A stretch of DNA of 64,000 nt from Aerococcaceae bacterium zg-252 (lineage in GTDB: Bacteria; Bacillota; Bacilli; Lactobacillales; Aerococcaceae), in the NCBI GenBank assembly GCA_016237705.1, contig CP066204.1, forward strand, positions 1,543,501-1,607,500. Reading direction: 5' to 3'. The position numbers and the translations under genes are program-made. Within the stretch, counting starts at the first letter, position 1. Each line of letters starts with the position of its first letter. A model generated the notes under the pieces. The model was not told where the DNA came from. It saw only the letters and a list, made by a program, of their open reading frames with translations, and made no database searches. This document shows positions 29,264 to 38,142 of the stretch, one piece after another.

Positions 29264-29622
29264 TCTAAACCACCCTCACTTCTATTCTTATTATTAAGAA
29301 TACCATAATGTTTTCTCCTTTGCAGAAAAAAATTATGAATTTTTTATGAAATTCTTATACTTTTTCTTTGAAACATTTAACAACTAACACTATTTATTTT
29401 ATCTGTTCAAGCACAACGCATTTACTATCACAATATTAATGACATAAAAACACTAAAACTAAATTATATGTACACGTTTTCTTTGTTTTGTCAACAATAT
29501 TTTTATGCAAAATTTGCATACTAATTTTCTTTAAAAATATATTGACGCTAATTATAATAAAGGTAGTTGCAACGAATAAATTTTAAAGGAGTGATTCGCT
29601 ATCCCAAATGATTATCTAACTA
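29264..29622. other. Gene-free region with promoter and palindrome upstream of the L,D-transpeptidase
   Basis: No coding sequence. Minus strand: TTGACA at 29489-29494 with an extended -10 like TGTACATAT at about 29466-29474 would give a transcript with a roughly 200-base leader. Just upstream of the -35 is the palindrome TATGCAAA-A-TTTGCATA (29504-29520), a likely regulator site. Confidence 0.45.
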
Positions 29623-30483
29623 TTATAAATTTTGTTCTGTCGTTATCACTCGATTTTCATATAGCTCAAGGTAAGGATACAGTGCCGTATTATTCTTCAT
29701 TTTAGCGATATAGTCTGCTTTAGATAGATACTCACGTGCTGCTTCCACTTTACCTAAGCCTAAATATGCATCAGTAATCACTAAATATAAGTCATCTACA
29801 AGGAATATACTATCTTTACTCATCGCAAAGCTAACAGCAATTTTAGCTTGTAAGACAGCTTCCTCATAATCTTTTAAATGACAAGTATTGAGTGCTTGCG
29901 TATATAATATCTTTTGCTTATTTTTTACTGAAACTTGCGTTGATTCAAAGAATGGTTTTGCAGCAATTAATACTTCTTGTGCCTTTTCATAAGCGGCCAT
30001 TTGGATATATTGGTTTGCTAGTGAATTGAACACTTTAATTTTTAAATCAATAGAAGATGTATCTTGTTCTAGTGCTTCCAATGATTTTTCAAGGTAGTCA
30101 ATAGATTCTTGCACATCTTTGTACACTGTTTCTGAAATGACCGCTTTAATCCAATAATAATAGGCAGGGTCTAAACTATCCCGCATAATCTCATCACCTG
30201 TTTCATTAAAGTATTGAGATAAAGCAAAATAATCACGTTTTTCAGTAAAGTAATTAATCATTTGCATTTTAGACAAATTAACATCTACATTTTCATCAAT
30301 TAAATCCATAACTGTTGTATTCAAACGTTTTGCGATTTTAATCAATGTATCAATGTCAGGTGACACTTGCCCCGATTCAATTCGAGAAATCATTCCTTGG
30401 CTACAAATGTCAACAGCCAAGTCTAATTGGTTCAAACCTTGAGTCACACGATACTGTCTAATTTTGCGTGCATAAACATTCAT
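29623..30483 (-). CDS. PlcR/Rgg-type regulator (HTH plus TPR repeats)
   Basis: 286 residues. An N-terminal HTH_3 domain (GLNQLDLAVDICSQGMISRI, about 17-36) is followed by some 200 residues of helical TPR-like repeats (for example DLKIKVFNSLANQYIQMAAYEKAQEVL). This is the build of RRNPP quorum-sensing regulators, whose TPR groove binds a re-imported peptide. A 37-codon secreted-peptide gene diverges from it 148 bases away, and an inverted repeat overlies the regulator promoter. RBS GGAGGGG precedes the ATG. Peptide control is inference; the architecture is plain. Confidence 0.88.
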   Translation of the reverse strand: MNVYARKIRQYRVTQGLNQLDLAVDICSQGMISRIESGQVSPDIDTLIKIAKRLNTTVMDLIDENVDVNLSKMQMINYFTEKRDYFALSQYFNETGDEIMRDSLDPAYYYWIKAVISETVYKDVQESIDYLEKSLEALEQDTSSIDLKIKVFNSLANQYIQMAAYEKAQEVLIAAKPFFESTQVSVKNKQKILYTQALNTCHLKDYEEAVLQAKIAVSFAMSKDSIFLVDDLYLVITDAYLGLGKVEAAREYLSKADYIAKMKNNTALYPYLELYENRVITTEQNL

Positions 30484-30515
30484 AAAACCCCTCCAAATAT
30501 CAAATAAAATGTTAT

Positions 30516-30548
30516 ATCTATTATATAATATGATAATAGATTGTTCAA
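30516..30548 (-). promoter_or_regulatory. Promoter and operator of the PlcR/Rgg-like gene
   Basis: Minus strand -35 TTGAAC (30543-30548), 17-base spacer, -10 TATAAT (30520-30525). The inverted repeat ATCTATTAT (30516-30524) / ATAATAGAT (30533-30541) covers the -10 and spacer and is well placed for autoregulation and for shared control of the divergent peptide gene. Confidence 0.7.
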
Positions 30549-30631
30549 TTAATATTTATAGACAGGTAGAATCGTTTATGCTGAAAATCATATTTGTAAG
30601 AAAATCAAATTATTAAAGGAGAGAATTTATC

Positions 30632-30745
30632 ATGAAAAAATTTGTCGCTTTATTATCTATTGTTACTGCATTAGCTGCCGTTGTATCACCTTTGGGATTA
30701 GAAGACACTGGACAAAAACCACCGATTATTTATGTTACTCAATAG
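30632..30745 (+). CDS. Small secreted peptide, candidate signalling pheromone
   Basis: 37 codons: MKKFVALLSIVTALAAVV, then SPLGLEDTGQKPPIIYVTQ. It has the form of an export signal (two Lys, hydrophobic core) followed by a short polar and then hydrophobic C-terminus, comparable in build to PapR of Bacillus cereus. A strong RBS (AAAGGAG) lies 9 bases before the ATG. It is divergent from the TPR regulator and followed by a 13-bp GC-rich hairpin. The mature signal might be a C-terminal fragment such as PPIIYVTQ. Too short for most gene finders. Existence is well supported; function is inferred. Confidence 0.7.
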   Translation: MKKFVALLSIVTALAAVVSPLGLEDTGQKPPIIYVTQ

Positions 30746-30755
30746 AATAAAATAG

Positions 30756-30789
30756 TAATACCCCACCCGATTAACTGGGTGGGGTATTA
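30756..30789 (+). terminator. Strong stem-loop after the peptide gene
   Basis: Arms TAATACCCCACCC and GGGTGGGGTATTA pair perfectly (13 bp) around an 8-base loop, 10 bases past the peptide stop. There is no T tract, so it may protect the 3' end of the message rather than, or as well as, terminate. Confidence 0.6.
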
Positions 30790-30855
30790 TAGAGGGCAGA
30801 AGATTTTCAATGCTTACTGATTGCATAGAAACTCGTATCTTCTAATAATTAACAT

Positions 30856-31620
30856 TTATTTCGAATCATTCAACTCTCTCAATCGTTCTCGTCTCAACTT
30901 CAACATTTCTTCTTCAACCTTACTCCATTTACCAAACAGGCATTCTTTAAGAACTTTTGCTGTTGAACAATCATCCACTTCCGAATCATAGACGCCACTT
31001 CTATCTCTTTGATAAATTTGAATACGCTCAAAAAGATTTTCCACTTCTAATTTTTCAAGATTTTCAATCAAGTGTTCAACTATTCCGTCATGGTATGCTT
31101 TTGATGTCGCTCTAGCTTGAGTAGGATTCAAGGCATAAAGCTCCTCATAGCGAATTAACGTGCTGAGATAAGACAATTCTGGCTTAGTCGCAATTAAAGA
31201 TAATAAGACTCGGTAGCCTTTCGATTTCAATAATTGAGCTGTCTTTCTAGGAACTTCCGTTGTTCTTAGCGTACCTTCAATTAACAAATGATAGCCACGT
31301 TGACTTAGTTCATCTACTAAACACTCTACCATTTTCCCGGCAAATTTCTTTGTATATTCAACGCTATCTTTGCCATATTTGTCTTGCAAGGCAAGGTAAT
31401 TAGGGTGTAAAAAACGATAACTATCCCCGTCAATAATGATGATATTTCCTTGAAATTCCTTTTGTTTAATCCGATGTATCGTTGTCTTTCCCGCTCCACT
31501 TTGTCCACCAAGTAAAATAGCTTGCGGTTCTTTTGACGGTAATTTACCACGAGTTAAAGAACGAATAGTTCGTTTTAAAGCTAAATCAAAATTTATTTGA
31601 CTAAAATCTTTTATAGCCAT
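30856..31620 (-). CDS. Zeta-toxin-like kinase
   Basis: 254 residues. The P-loop AILLGGQSGAGKTTIHRIKQ, then IIIDGDSYRFLHPNY and LLIEGTLRTTEVP match the zeta/PezT family, which phosphorylates UDP-N-acetylglucosamine and blocks wall synthesis. The basic C-terminal tail is extra. Usual partners (epsilon or PezA) are not recognisable. Instead its ATG overlaps (TAATG) the stop of a tiny frame upstream that may be an antitoxin remnant. It could be a chromosomal kinase used in metabolism rather than a toxin. Confidence 0.85.
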   Translation of the reverse strand: MAIKDFSQINFDLALKRTIRSLTRGKLPSKEPQAILLGGQSGAGKTTIHRIKQKEFQGNIIIIDGDSYRFLHPNYLALQDKYGKDSVEYTKKFAGKMVECLVDELSQRGYHLLIEGTLRTTEVPRKTAQLLKSKGYRVLLSLIATKPELSYLSTLIRYEELYALNPTQARATSKAYHDGIVEHLIENLEKLEVENLFERIQIYQRDRSGVYDSEVDDCSTAKVLKECLFGKWSKVEEEMLKLRRERLRELNDSK

Positions 31621-31748
31621 TATGCTACCACCTGATGATTCGTAAGACTCAGCATTCGCTCAATACCATCTGGAGACAGCAAAACGACACCAATTAGATA
31701 CTGAGCGTTATATAGCTTATTTATTAGAGCACCTGCCCAATTAACCAT
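31620..31748 (-). pseudogene. Small frame coupled to the zeta-like gene, possible broken antitoxin
   Basis: 42 codons ending in ALINKLYNAQYLIGVVLLSP and RMLSLTNHQVVA, stop overlapping the kinase start as TAATG. Its own ATG has no good ribosome site. Adding one T to the T7 run at about 31751-31757 would join it to an upstream open stretch (METSAAWFHSMANNLQS and before, from a TTG at 31903), making about 94 residues, an antitoxin-like size. I do not recognise the sequence. Real coding is uncertain. Confidence 0.35.
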
Positions 31749-31923
31749 TATTCGAAAAAAATAAGGCTCTGGAGGTTATTTGCCATGGAATGAAACCATG
31801 CAGCAGATGTTTCCATTACCTTATGTAAAAATGAAAGAATCATGCCCCAAACGAACTCCCATAATTGACATGAATAATATTCAATCAATTGTGAAAGTTT
31901 CAATATACCTGGTTATTGTACGC

Positions 31924-33501
31924 TTACGATATGTTAAGAAAAATAAACATTTTAAGTATTTTTCTAAAGATTTTTTCAAATCGCTTTCTAACAAAGTCGA
32001 TCCACCACTTTAAAGCTACATCTTTACGAAATACAATTAATAACAACAGTACTAAGCTACTACCTATTACAATAGCCATTTGGATCCAACCCATTAAATT
32101 AGAAGCAAACCATTTTTGCGGAGCTAAGAAATATAATCCAAAAAGAGTAACAAAATATACAATCCACTGTAGAATATTTATCCAAATATACTCCTTCATC
32201 GACCTTTTCAATCCATATTTAAAAATTATATATGGTTCAAACCAACTATTCGTCAACACATTCGAGCAAATTGTACCCAACAAAATTCCACTTATCCCCC
32301 ATTTAAAAACTACGAGAAACAGTAAAGAAATCACTAAGTTTAACACAGCTTCTACTATTGGTTTATGACGAGACTCCCAATATAACCCATACGCATTATA
32401 TAATATGAATCCTGAATAACGATAGGTTTGCAAAAATATGTATATACTTAATAATAGTACTATTTGAGTAGACAGCAAGTAGTCTTGTCCAATCCACAAT
32501 ACAATAAATGGGTTGATTAAGATGAAGATAAGCAGTGAAACTAAATATGAACTAATAAAATTAACAAATTGATAACGCTTATACACTTCATATACCTTAG
32601 CTGAATTAGTGGTATGAACTAAATTTCCAACAGATGCAGATTGTGAAACCATTATTTGAGATAACAGAAGATTAAAAGCATTGGTAATCAACGTATAATT
32701 AGAGTAAATCCCTACTGTCGTCACACTAATAAAGGAAGAAATTAAAATATTATCTGTACTAAATACAATGACAGTCGCAATATTTCCAATGATGTTCCCC
32801 AACACATTTTTCTTCAATAATGCTTTTTCTTCTTGAGTTATTAGTTCAGGTACTATGTCTTTTAAAGGATGACGTTTATTGGTTACAAAGGCAACCAATA
32901 GATTCGACAGAATCGTTGAACAAATGGTTAAGATAAGTACCAAAATATATTGATGTGTCCACCACATAATCACCCATTGACAGATTGTCGTTACAACATA
33001 CAACCCAAAATCTAACCACAAAACAATGTAATTTTCTTGATGAGCATTCAAAAGACTTCTTTTATAAGAAAATAATAGATAGCCTATGACTGAGTTAATT
33101 AAAAATAGAATATAAATCACTGTTTCTTCAAAGCTTAATTGGCTAACTTGTAAGATAACTGGTAAAAAGTGGGAAACAATTAATCCCAGCCCAAAAATAA
33201 TCAACGCAATGAATCGATAAGCTTTACTATATAAATTCATATACGCTATTATCTTTCCGTTGTTATTTTCTGCAATCGGTTTATACAGAGCAAAGACGAT
33301 CGAGGCTCCCAACCCTAACTCTGCGACAGATAGCATTCCAAGAATATTAGAAAATATACCATTCAACCCAAGGTAATAAATCCCTAGTAGTTTGATGAAT
33401 AAACTACGGTTTACAAATTGCACTAATAATTTCAAAGGAAAAAGAACGAGGCTAGAAGCTGAATTATACAATGCGTTTTGGGTTCTAGTTTTCGTTGTCA
33501 T
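31924..33501 (-). CDS. Polysaccharide flippase (Wzx/MOP type)
   Basis: 525 residues with 12-14 membrane segments. GIYYLGLNGIFSNILGMLS and AELGLGASIVFALYKPIAEN near the N-terminus are typical of capsule/teichoic flippases of the MOP superfamily. It carries undecaprenyl-linked repeat units across the membrane. It overlaps the GT8 gene upstream by 17 bases and is last in a GT2-GT8-GT8-flippase group, so it probably serves a glycan separate from the main capsule. Confidence 0.92.
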   Translation of the reverse strand: MTTKTRTQNALYNSASSLVLFPLKLLVQFVNRSLFIKLLGIYYLGLNGIFSNILGMLSVAELGLGASIVFALYKPIAENNNGKIIAYMNLYSKAYRFIALIIFGLGLIVSHFLPVILQVSQLSFEETVIYILFLINSVIGYLLFSYKRSLLNAHQENYIVLWLDFGLYVVTTICQWVIMWWTHQYILVLILTICSTILSNLLVAFVTNKRHPLKDIVPELITQEEKALLKKNVLGNIIGNIATVIVFSTDNILISSFISVTTVGIYSNYTLITNAFNLLLSQIMVSQSASVGNLVHTTNSAKVYEVYKRYQFVNFISSYLVSLLIFILINPFIVLWIGQDYLLSTQIVLLLSIYIFLQTYRYSGFILYNAYGLYWESRHKPIVEAVLNLVISLLFLVVFKWGISGILLGTICSNVLTNSWFEPYIIFKYGLKRSMKEYIWINILQWIVYFVTLFGLYFLAPQKWFASNLMGWIQMAIVIGSSLVLLLLIVFRKDVALKWWIDFVRKRFEKIFRKILKMFIFLNIS

Positions 33502-34354
33502 ATTGTTTCTTTATATCTTCCCAATTTAACTTTTCTACTTGATACCATTCATCTGCATAAGGAACCGTAAATTCATTCTTCAAAAAATCTTCAAATGTGA
33601 TATGCCCTTTTAGCAATAATTTTAATCCGCGTTTTCTTCCAATTTTTCTTTGCGAAAAAGGCTTTGCAGCAGTCGTATAGTGAATAATTAAGCGGCGTTC
33701 CCATGACTTATCTTTCCGAATTACTGGATAAGATGCGGCAATTTGATAGTTATAAGTTTCATCCACTTCTAGCCATTCATCTCTAAAAAGAAAATTTAAG
33801 ACACTCTGATCTGCATCTGTTAATGAAACATTAGGATCTGAATGCAGTTTTAACGCTTGATTCAACACCTTTTTTTCTCGCCATTTTTTATTATTGACAA
33901 GCATAACTCCTGCATTAAATTCTTTTCTTTGATGCATATAAGCTACAATTGGGTCTGCTGCTGCTGCTATAGCATAACCTGTAATATTTGTATCATAGAA
34001 AGCACGTAAATCTCCAGTTACTACAATATCCGCATCAAGATACAAAACCTTATCTTCTTCTACCAATTCTGAAATATGATAACGATAAAAGGTTGCCTCT
34101 GTTACATAATGATAAGTATACAACTGTTCATATGCTTGAGAATGAATCACTCTATTATGAATCACACTATCAAAAGATCTCAACTCATTATTTAAATGGT
34201 CAAACCATTCCTGAGGATAATTTTTATTCAACAGGAAAAACTGTACATCTCGATGATATTTTAAGATAGACTTAATCGTTACTTCTACCTGCTCGTGCAT
34301 ACGGTAATCTACTGCCATCGCAATATTCATCCGATATTTTTTATCTTTTTGCAT
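33485..34354 (-). CDS. Family 8 glycosyltransferase
   Basis: 289 residues. MNIAMAVDYRMHEQVEVTIKS opens the GT8 fold, LYLDADIVVTGD carries the metal-binding DxD, and NAGVMLVNNKKWRE plus LTDADQSVLNFLF are family motifs. A retaining enzyme using UDP-glucose or UDP-galactose is expected. About 42% of residues appear shared with the next GT8 gene upstream, so the pair looks like a tandem duplication (estimate by eye). Confidence 0.92.
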   Translation of the reverse strand: MQKDKKYRMNIAMAVDYRMHEQVEVTIKSILKYHRDVQFFLLNKNYPQEWFDHLNNELRSFDSVIHNRVIHSQAYEQLYTYHYVTEATFYRYHISELVEEDKVLYLDADIVVTGDLRAFYDTNITGYAIAAAADPIVAYMHQRKEFNAGVMLVNNKKWREKKVLNQALKLHSDPNVSLTDADQSVLNFLFRDEWLEVDETYNYQIAASYPVIRKDKSWERRLIIHYTTAAKPFSQRKIGRKRGLKLLLKGHITFEDFLKNEFTVPYADEWYQVEKLNWEDIKKQYDNEN

Positions 34355-34409
34355 CCTTTTCCTTCTTTCTAAACTTAGTCATCTTTCACATGCCAAATCT
34401 TACACATCT

Positions 34410-35288
34410 TCATTTATTCCGATTTTCGATAAAATCTTCCCACTTCAATTGACTCAATTGATGCCATTCTTGTTCAAAGGGTAATGTATCTCTATTTTTT
34501 ATTGCAATTCTCAATGGGTATCTCATCTCTCTTCCACTTAGATATGCATACAAGATTCTACACACACGCCCAACCTTTGATTTGATTGTCGTATCATAGG
34601 AAGCCCATGGTTTGATTGCTGTTAAATAATGAATCACAACTGTATCAGTAGGAACAGTATAGCGTTTTGCTACCATAGATTCTCCAAGTATTTGCATATT
34701 ATATCTATCTGGTATTTCCAGCCACTCATTTTTAAACAACTCATTCAAAACATCTTGGTCAGCAAATTTCAAAGTCTCATCTGACTTTTCATGAATATCT
34801 AGTGCTCTATGTAAAACATTTTTTTCACGCCATTTACGATTATTAATTAAAAGTACTCCCGCATTAAAAACATTTTTTAAACCAGAATCTCTAACCGCTG
34901 CTAAGCTAATATGTTCAATATCCAAATCATATAAATTAGATAAAGCATTCACTATCAATGTATCAGAATCCAAATACAAAACCTTATCTTCTTCAATCAA
35001 TTCTGGTATATGATACCGATAAAAGGTTGCCTCAGAAATATGCTCAAACGTTCTATAATTCAGATATGAACTAGATGTAATTTTCTTATCTTCAATACAG
35101 GAATCAAATGCAGCCAGTTTTTCATTGATGTACAAAAACCATTTTTTTGGATAATCCTTATTGATTAAAAAAAAATGAACTTTTGTATGAAACTTTAAAA
35201 TTGATTTCATCACTGTCTCGACTTGAACTTTGTAGCCGTAGTCAGCAGCCAGAACAATATTCATTGTATCATTTTGTTTTTTTGACAT
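34410..35288 (-). CDS. Family 8 glycosyltransferase
   Basis: 292 residues from the ATG at 35288 (GAGG upstream; longer frame to 35366 rejected because it runs through a hairpin leader). Motifs parallel the neighbour: MNIVLAADYGYKVQVETVMKS, LYLDSDTLIV (DxD), NAGVLLINNRKWRE and FADQDVLNELF. Acts in the same glycan pathway as the downstream GT8 and flippase. Confidence 0.92.
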   Translation of the reverse strand: MSKKQNDTMNIVLAADYGYKVQVETVMKSILKFHTKVHFFLINKDYPKKWFLYINEKLAAFDSCIEDKKITSSSYLNYRTFEHISEATFYRYHIPELIEEDKVLYLDSDTLIVNALSNLYDLDIEHISLAAVRDSGLKNVFNAGVLLINNRKWREKNVLHRALDIHEKSDETLKFADQDVLNELFKNEWLEIPDRYNMQILGESMVAKRYTVPTDTVVIHYLTAIKPWASYDTTIKSKVGRVCRILYAYLSGREMRYPLRIAIKNRDTLPFEQEWHQLSQLKWEDFIENRNK

Positions 35289-35315
35289 ATTTTCATCCTC
35301 GTAGTATATAATATT

Positions 35316-35390
35316 AAAGAGATTGATAACACTCCTACTAATCTCTTTTACTTTTTGTCTACACAATACTTAAATGATATTTAAGTATTG
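35316..35390 (-). promoter_or_regulatory. Two hairpins in the leader of the GT8-flippase genes
   Basis: AAAGAGATT/AATCTCTTT (35316-35324, 35340-35348) and, 16 bases away, a 12-bp perfect stem CAATACTTAAAT/ATTTAAGTATTG (35364-35375, 35379-35390) with a 3-base loop. They lie just upstream of the first GT8 start. Neither has a strong T tract on the minus strand; message stabilisation or attenuation is possible. Confidence 0.45.
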
Positions 35391-35707
35391 GAGTCCCCTT
35401 TATCTAATTTTTATGTAATATGTTTTTTTCTGGAAAACATCACAATAATTATAAAAAAACAATCAATATCAGATTAAAAGTATAATTATTATTTTTAAAC
35501 ACTTTGGTAAGTAAATGCTCCATTATATCATTTAAAATATTTCCAATTCTTTCTTATACTCAGAACACAAGTTAATCATTTTTATGTAAGCAACAAATAA
35601 GCTCTCATTCATACTGTATCTTATCATACCAGTTATGAAATCTTATTTTTGTATTAAGTAGTCTACCTTATTTAATCTTAACAAAAAGCATAATATTATG
35701 ATTTGAT
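35391..35707. other. Gene-free AT-rich gap
   Basis: Between the GT2 stop and the GT8 leader. I see no coding sequence, clear promoter or repeat here. Confidence 0.5.
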
Positions 35708-36736
35708 TCAAAATTTATCCTTGGTCTTTATTATAATATTTTCTATCTTTATTTTAAAGACTCTGTTTTTTAGAATAATTAATAATATATATATTGGACT
35801 AAAAATATAAAATAAAATTAGTTTTATTTTAGTCGATATATTCATGTCCGAAAATAATACATTTTTCAAATCAAACAAGCAATAAAATTGATTAATAATT
35901 TTTTTTAATATTACGAAATCCACTTGCTTATTTAACAACAATTTAATTTGTGCACCTACAAAGATTAAAAAGAAATTTTGCAAATTATTTCTTGCTTTAA
36001 ATAAATTCATAGACTCTAACAAATTAAACCATTTGTCGAATTCTGGATATACTAAAATTCGATTAACATCGAATGGTTTACTATTTGTATTGCCTGGTAA
36101 ATCTTGCATATAATAATGCAGATTTAAGTTTACAATTGTGTATCTTTGTACTTTTAATAAAATTGATCTCATAAACTGTACTTCTTCATATAACGGACCT
36201 TTGATAAATCTCGTATTATCAATAATATCTTTTTTTATTATTTTATTCCAAACTTCAAACTTAATATCATTTTGTTTATATAAAATTTCAAACACTTGAT
36301 TTCTATTAATTGTTTTATATTCTACTTTATCTAATTCACTACAAATTAATGAATTAAATTTATCATATCCATATATTTTTTGCGATTTATATTCAACAAT
36401 ATCACTATCTGTTTTTTCTATTATTGGAAGCATCAGTTCGAACGTATTTTTATGTATAAAATCATCTGCATCTAAAAAAGCTAAATAATCACCTGTAGCA
36501 ACATCTATTCCCCAATTTCGTGCTTCTGCTTGTCCCTCATTATTTTTATCAATGACAAAAACTCGTTTATCCATATTTTCATATCTTCTGCAAATAGACA
36601 GACTATTATCTGTAGATCCATCGTTAACTAAAATCAATTCTAAATTCTTATACGTCTGATTTAATATTGAAGCTATTGAATATTCAATAGTTTCTTCTCC
36701 ATTAAAAATTGGCATTATAACACTAATTTTATTCAT
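35708..36736 (-). CDS. Family 2 glycosyltransferase
   Basis: 342 residues. GT-A fold with SVIMPIFNGEETIEYSIASI, ILVNDGSTDNSLSIC and YLAFLDADDFIHKNTFELM (DxD-type). The C-terminus has a hydrophobic hairpin (about 300-325, LILFYIFSPIYILLIILK) that may attach it to the membrane. First gene of the small glycan group. AT content is clearly higher than in the core genes, suggesting transfer. Confidence 0.92.
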   Translation of the reverse strand: MNKISVIMPIFNGEETIEYSIASILNQTYKNLELILVNDGSTDNSLSICRRYENMDKRVFVIDKNNEGQAEARNWGIDVATGDYLAFLDADDFIHKNTFELMLPIIEKTDSDIVEYKSQKIYGYDKFNSLICSELDKVEYKTINRNQVFEILYKQNDIKFEVWNKIIKKDIIDNTRFIKGPLYEEVQFMRSILLKVQRYTIVNLNLHYYMQDLPGNTNSKPFDVNRILVYPEFDKWFNLLESMNLFKARNNLQNFFLIFVGAQIKLLLNKQVDFVILKKIINQFYCLFDLKNVLFSDMNISTKIKLILFYIFSPIYILLIILKNRVFKIKIENIIIKTKDKF

Positions 36737-36780
36737 ATTATCTAATCCTTTTTGTAGTCACTAAATTATTTAATCCCGAT

Positions 36781-36815
36781 ATAATATAATATAATATAAT
36801 ATAATATAATATAAT
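36781..36815. repeat. Pentanucleotide tandem repeat (ATAAT)7
   Basis: Seven perfect copies of ATAAT between the GT2 start (45 bases away) and a broken IS30 gene. Length change by polymerase slippage could alter promoter spacing for the divergent GT2 gene. Confidence 0.9.
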
Positions 36816-36870
36816 GTCCACAACAATCGTATGAAGAAAATTACGTTGTTTTTAAAACCAGAAAAATATT

Positions 36871-38101
36871 ATGAAAAACAATGAATTAAATCATCAACCT
36901 AAAAAATATAAACACCTTACTGAAGCTCAACGTCTCTTAATTCAAAATGGTCTTGACTTAGGAATGACTTTTAAACAAATCGCTAAAAGAATTGAGAAAG
37001 ATCCCACAACTATTTCTAAAGAAGTTAAAAAGCATCTTCTCGTTAAAGAATCCGATGTTCAACATTTCGATAAACAGGGTGTCCCTACGAAAATAACCTG
37101 CCCCTACCTACTAAAAGCGCCATTTGTCTGTAACGCATGCCCTAAAAAGTCGCGTCAATGTGGCTTTGATAAACATTTTTCTATTATGCTAAACGAGCTC
37201 AAAACGAATACTTAGAATTACTTTCTGAATCGAGAGAAAATGTTGCACTTAATAAAGATTCCTTTTATGAAATGGATCACATCATTTCAAATGGCATCCA
37301 TAATGGTCAACATCTCTATCACATTATCCAAACACATGACCTACCCATTTCAAAATCTACCGTCTATCGTCATCTCAAAAAAGGATTACTTACCGTTTCG
37401 GCAGTGAAATTTCCACGAGTCGTTAAATTTAAACGCCGTAAAGCCAAACCGATTTTAGATCCTATCAATCCAAAATCAAGAGAAAATCGTACCTATCTTG
37501 ATTTTAAAAATCATCTCAATGAACATCATATGATAGCTGGCTTGAAATGGATACTGTTTTAGGTAAAGTCGGTGGAAAGATCATTGTCACATTTTTACAT
37601 TCAGCCTCCAATTTTATGTTCGCTATTCTTGTTGATAATAAAACTGCCCTATCGGTGACATATGGAGTTGAGGCATTAAAGCGTCGTTTGTTAGATAGTG
37701 GTTTTCTGTTTAGTACCTATTTCCCAGCCATTTTAATGGATAATGGTGGCGAATTTGCACTGGTAGACAGACTCGAACATTGTAGTGGTGACACTAAATC
37801 CTCTTTATTCTTTTGTGGCCCTAGACGTTCTGATCAAAAAGCTAGGATTGAAAAAAATCATACTTTATTTCGAGATATTGCACCAAAATCAACATCATTT
37901 GATCACTGGACTCAAGAAAAGTTAAATTGTATCTTCTCTCATATCAATTCCATTAAACGAGAAAAATTTAATGGTAAATCTGCTTATGATATGTTTACCT
38001 TTATTTTTGATGAAACACTAGCTAACGCTCTTGGGATTTCACGTGTTCCCTCTGAAGATGTTGTACAATCCATTGCTTTACTTAAGCAAATAGGGTTATA
38101 A
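36871..38101 (+). pseudogene. IS30-family transposase, two frameshifts
   Basis: N-terminal HTH part (YKHLTEAQRLLIQNGLDLGM, KDPTTISKEVKKH) and a Cys-rich zinc-like patch, then a shift near 37185-37200 (HFS to YYAKRAQNEYLEL). A second shift near 37525-37540 leads into the DDE core EMDTVLGKVGGKIIVTFLH, ILMDNGGEF and KNHTLFRDIAP. All three acidic positions can be seen, but no single frame spans them. I could not identify terminal inverted repeats with confidence. Confidence 0.9.
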
Positions 38102-38110
38102 TCTAAATAT

Positions 38111-38142
38111 AAAAAGAAGCCTGTTTCCCTTACAAAACAGGC
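38111..38142 (-). terminator. Hairpin after the IS30 remnant
   Basis: Arms GCCTGTTT and AAACAGGC with T-rich tail on the minus strand. No minus-strand gene lies directly before it, so it may belong to the IS or act on read-through. Confidence 0.5.

Noticed and set aside
30756..30789. Classic rho-independent terminator after the peptide gene
   Set aside because: The stem is strong but lacks a T tract on either strand, so it is listed only as a stem-loop with possible terminator role.
36781..36815. CRISPR-like repeats (also considered for 60155-60186)
   Set aside because: Five-base units with no spacers; simple tandem repeats only.
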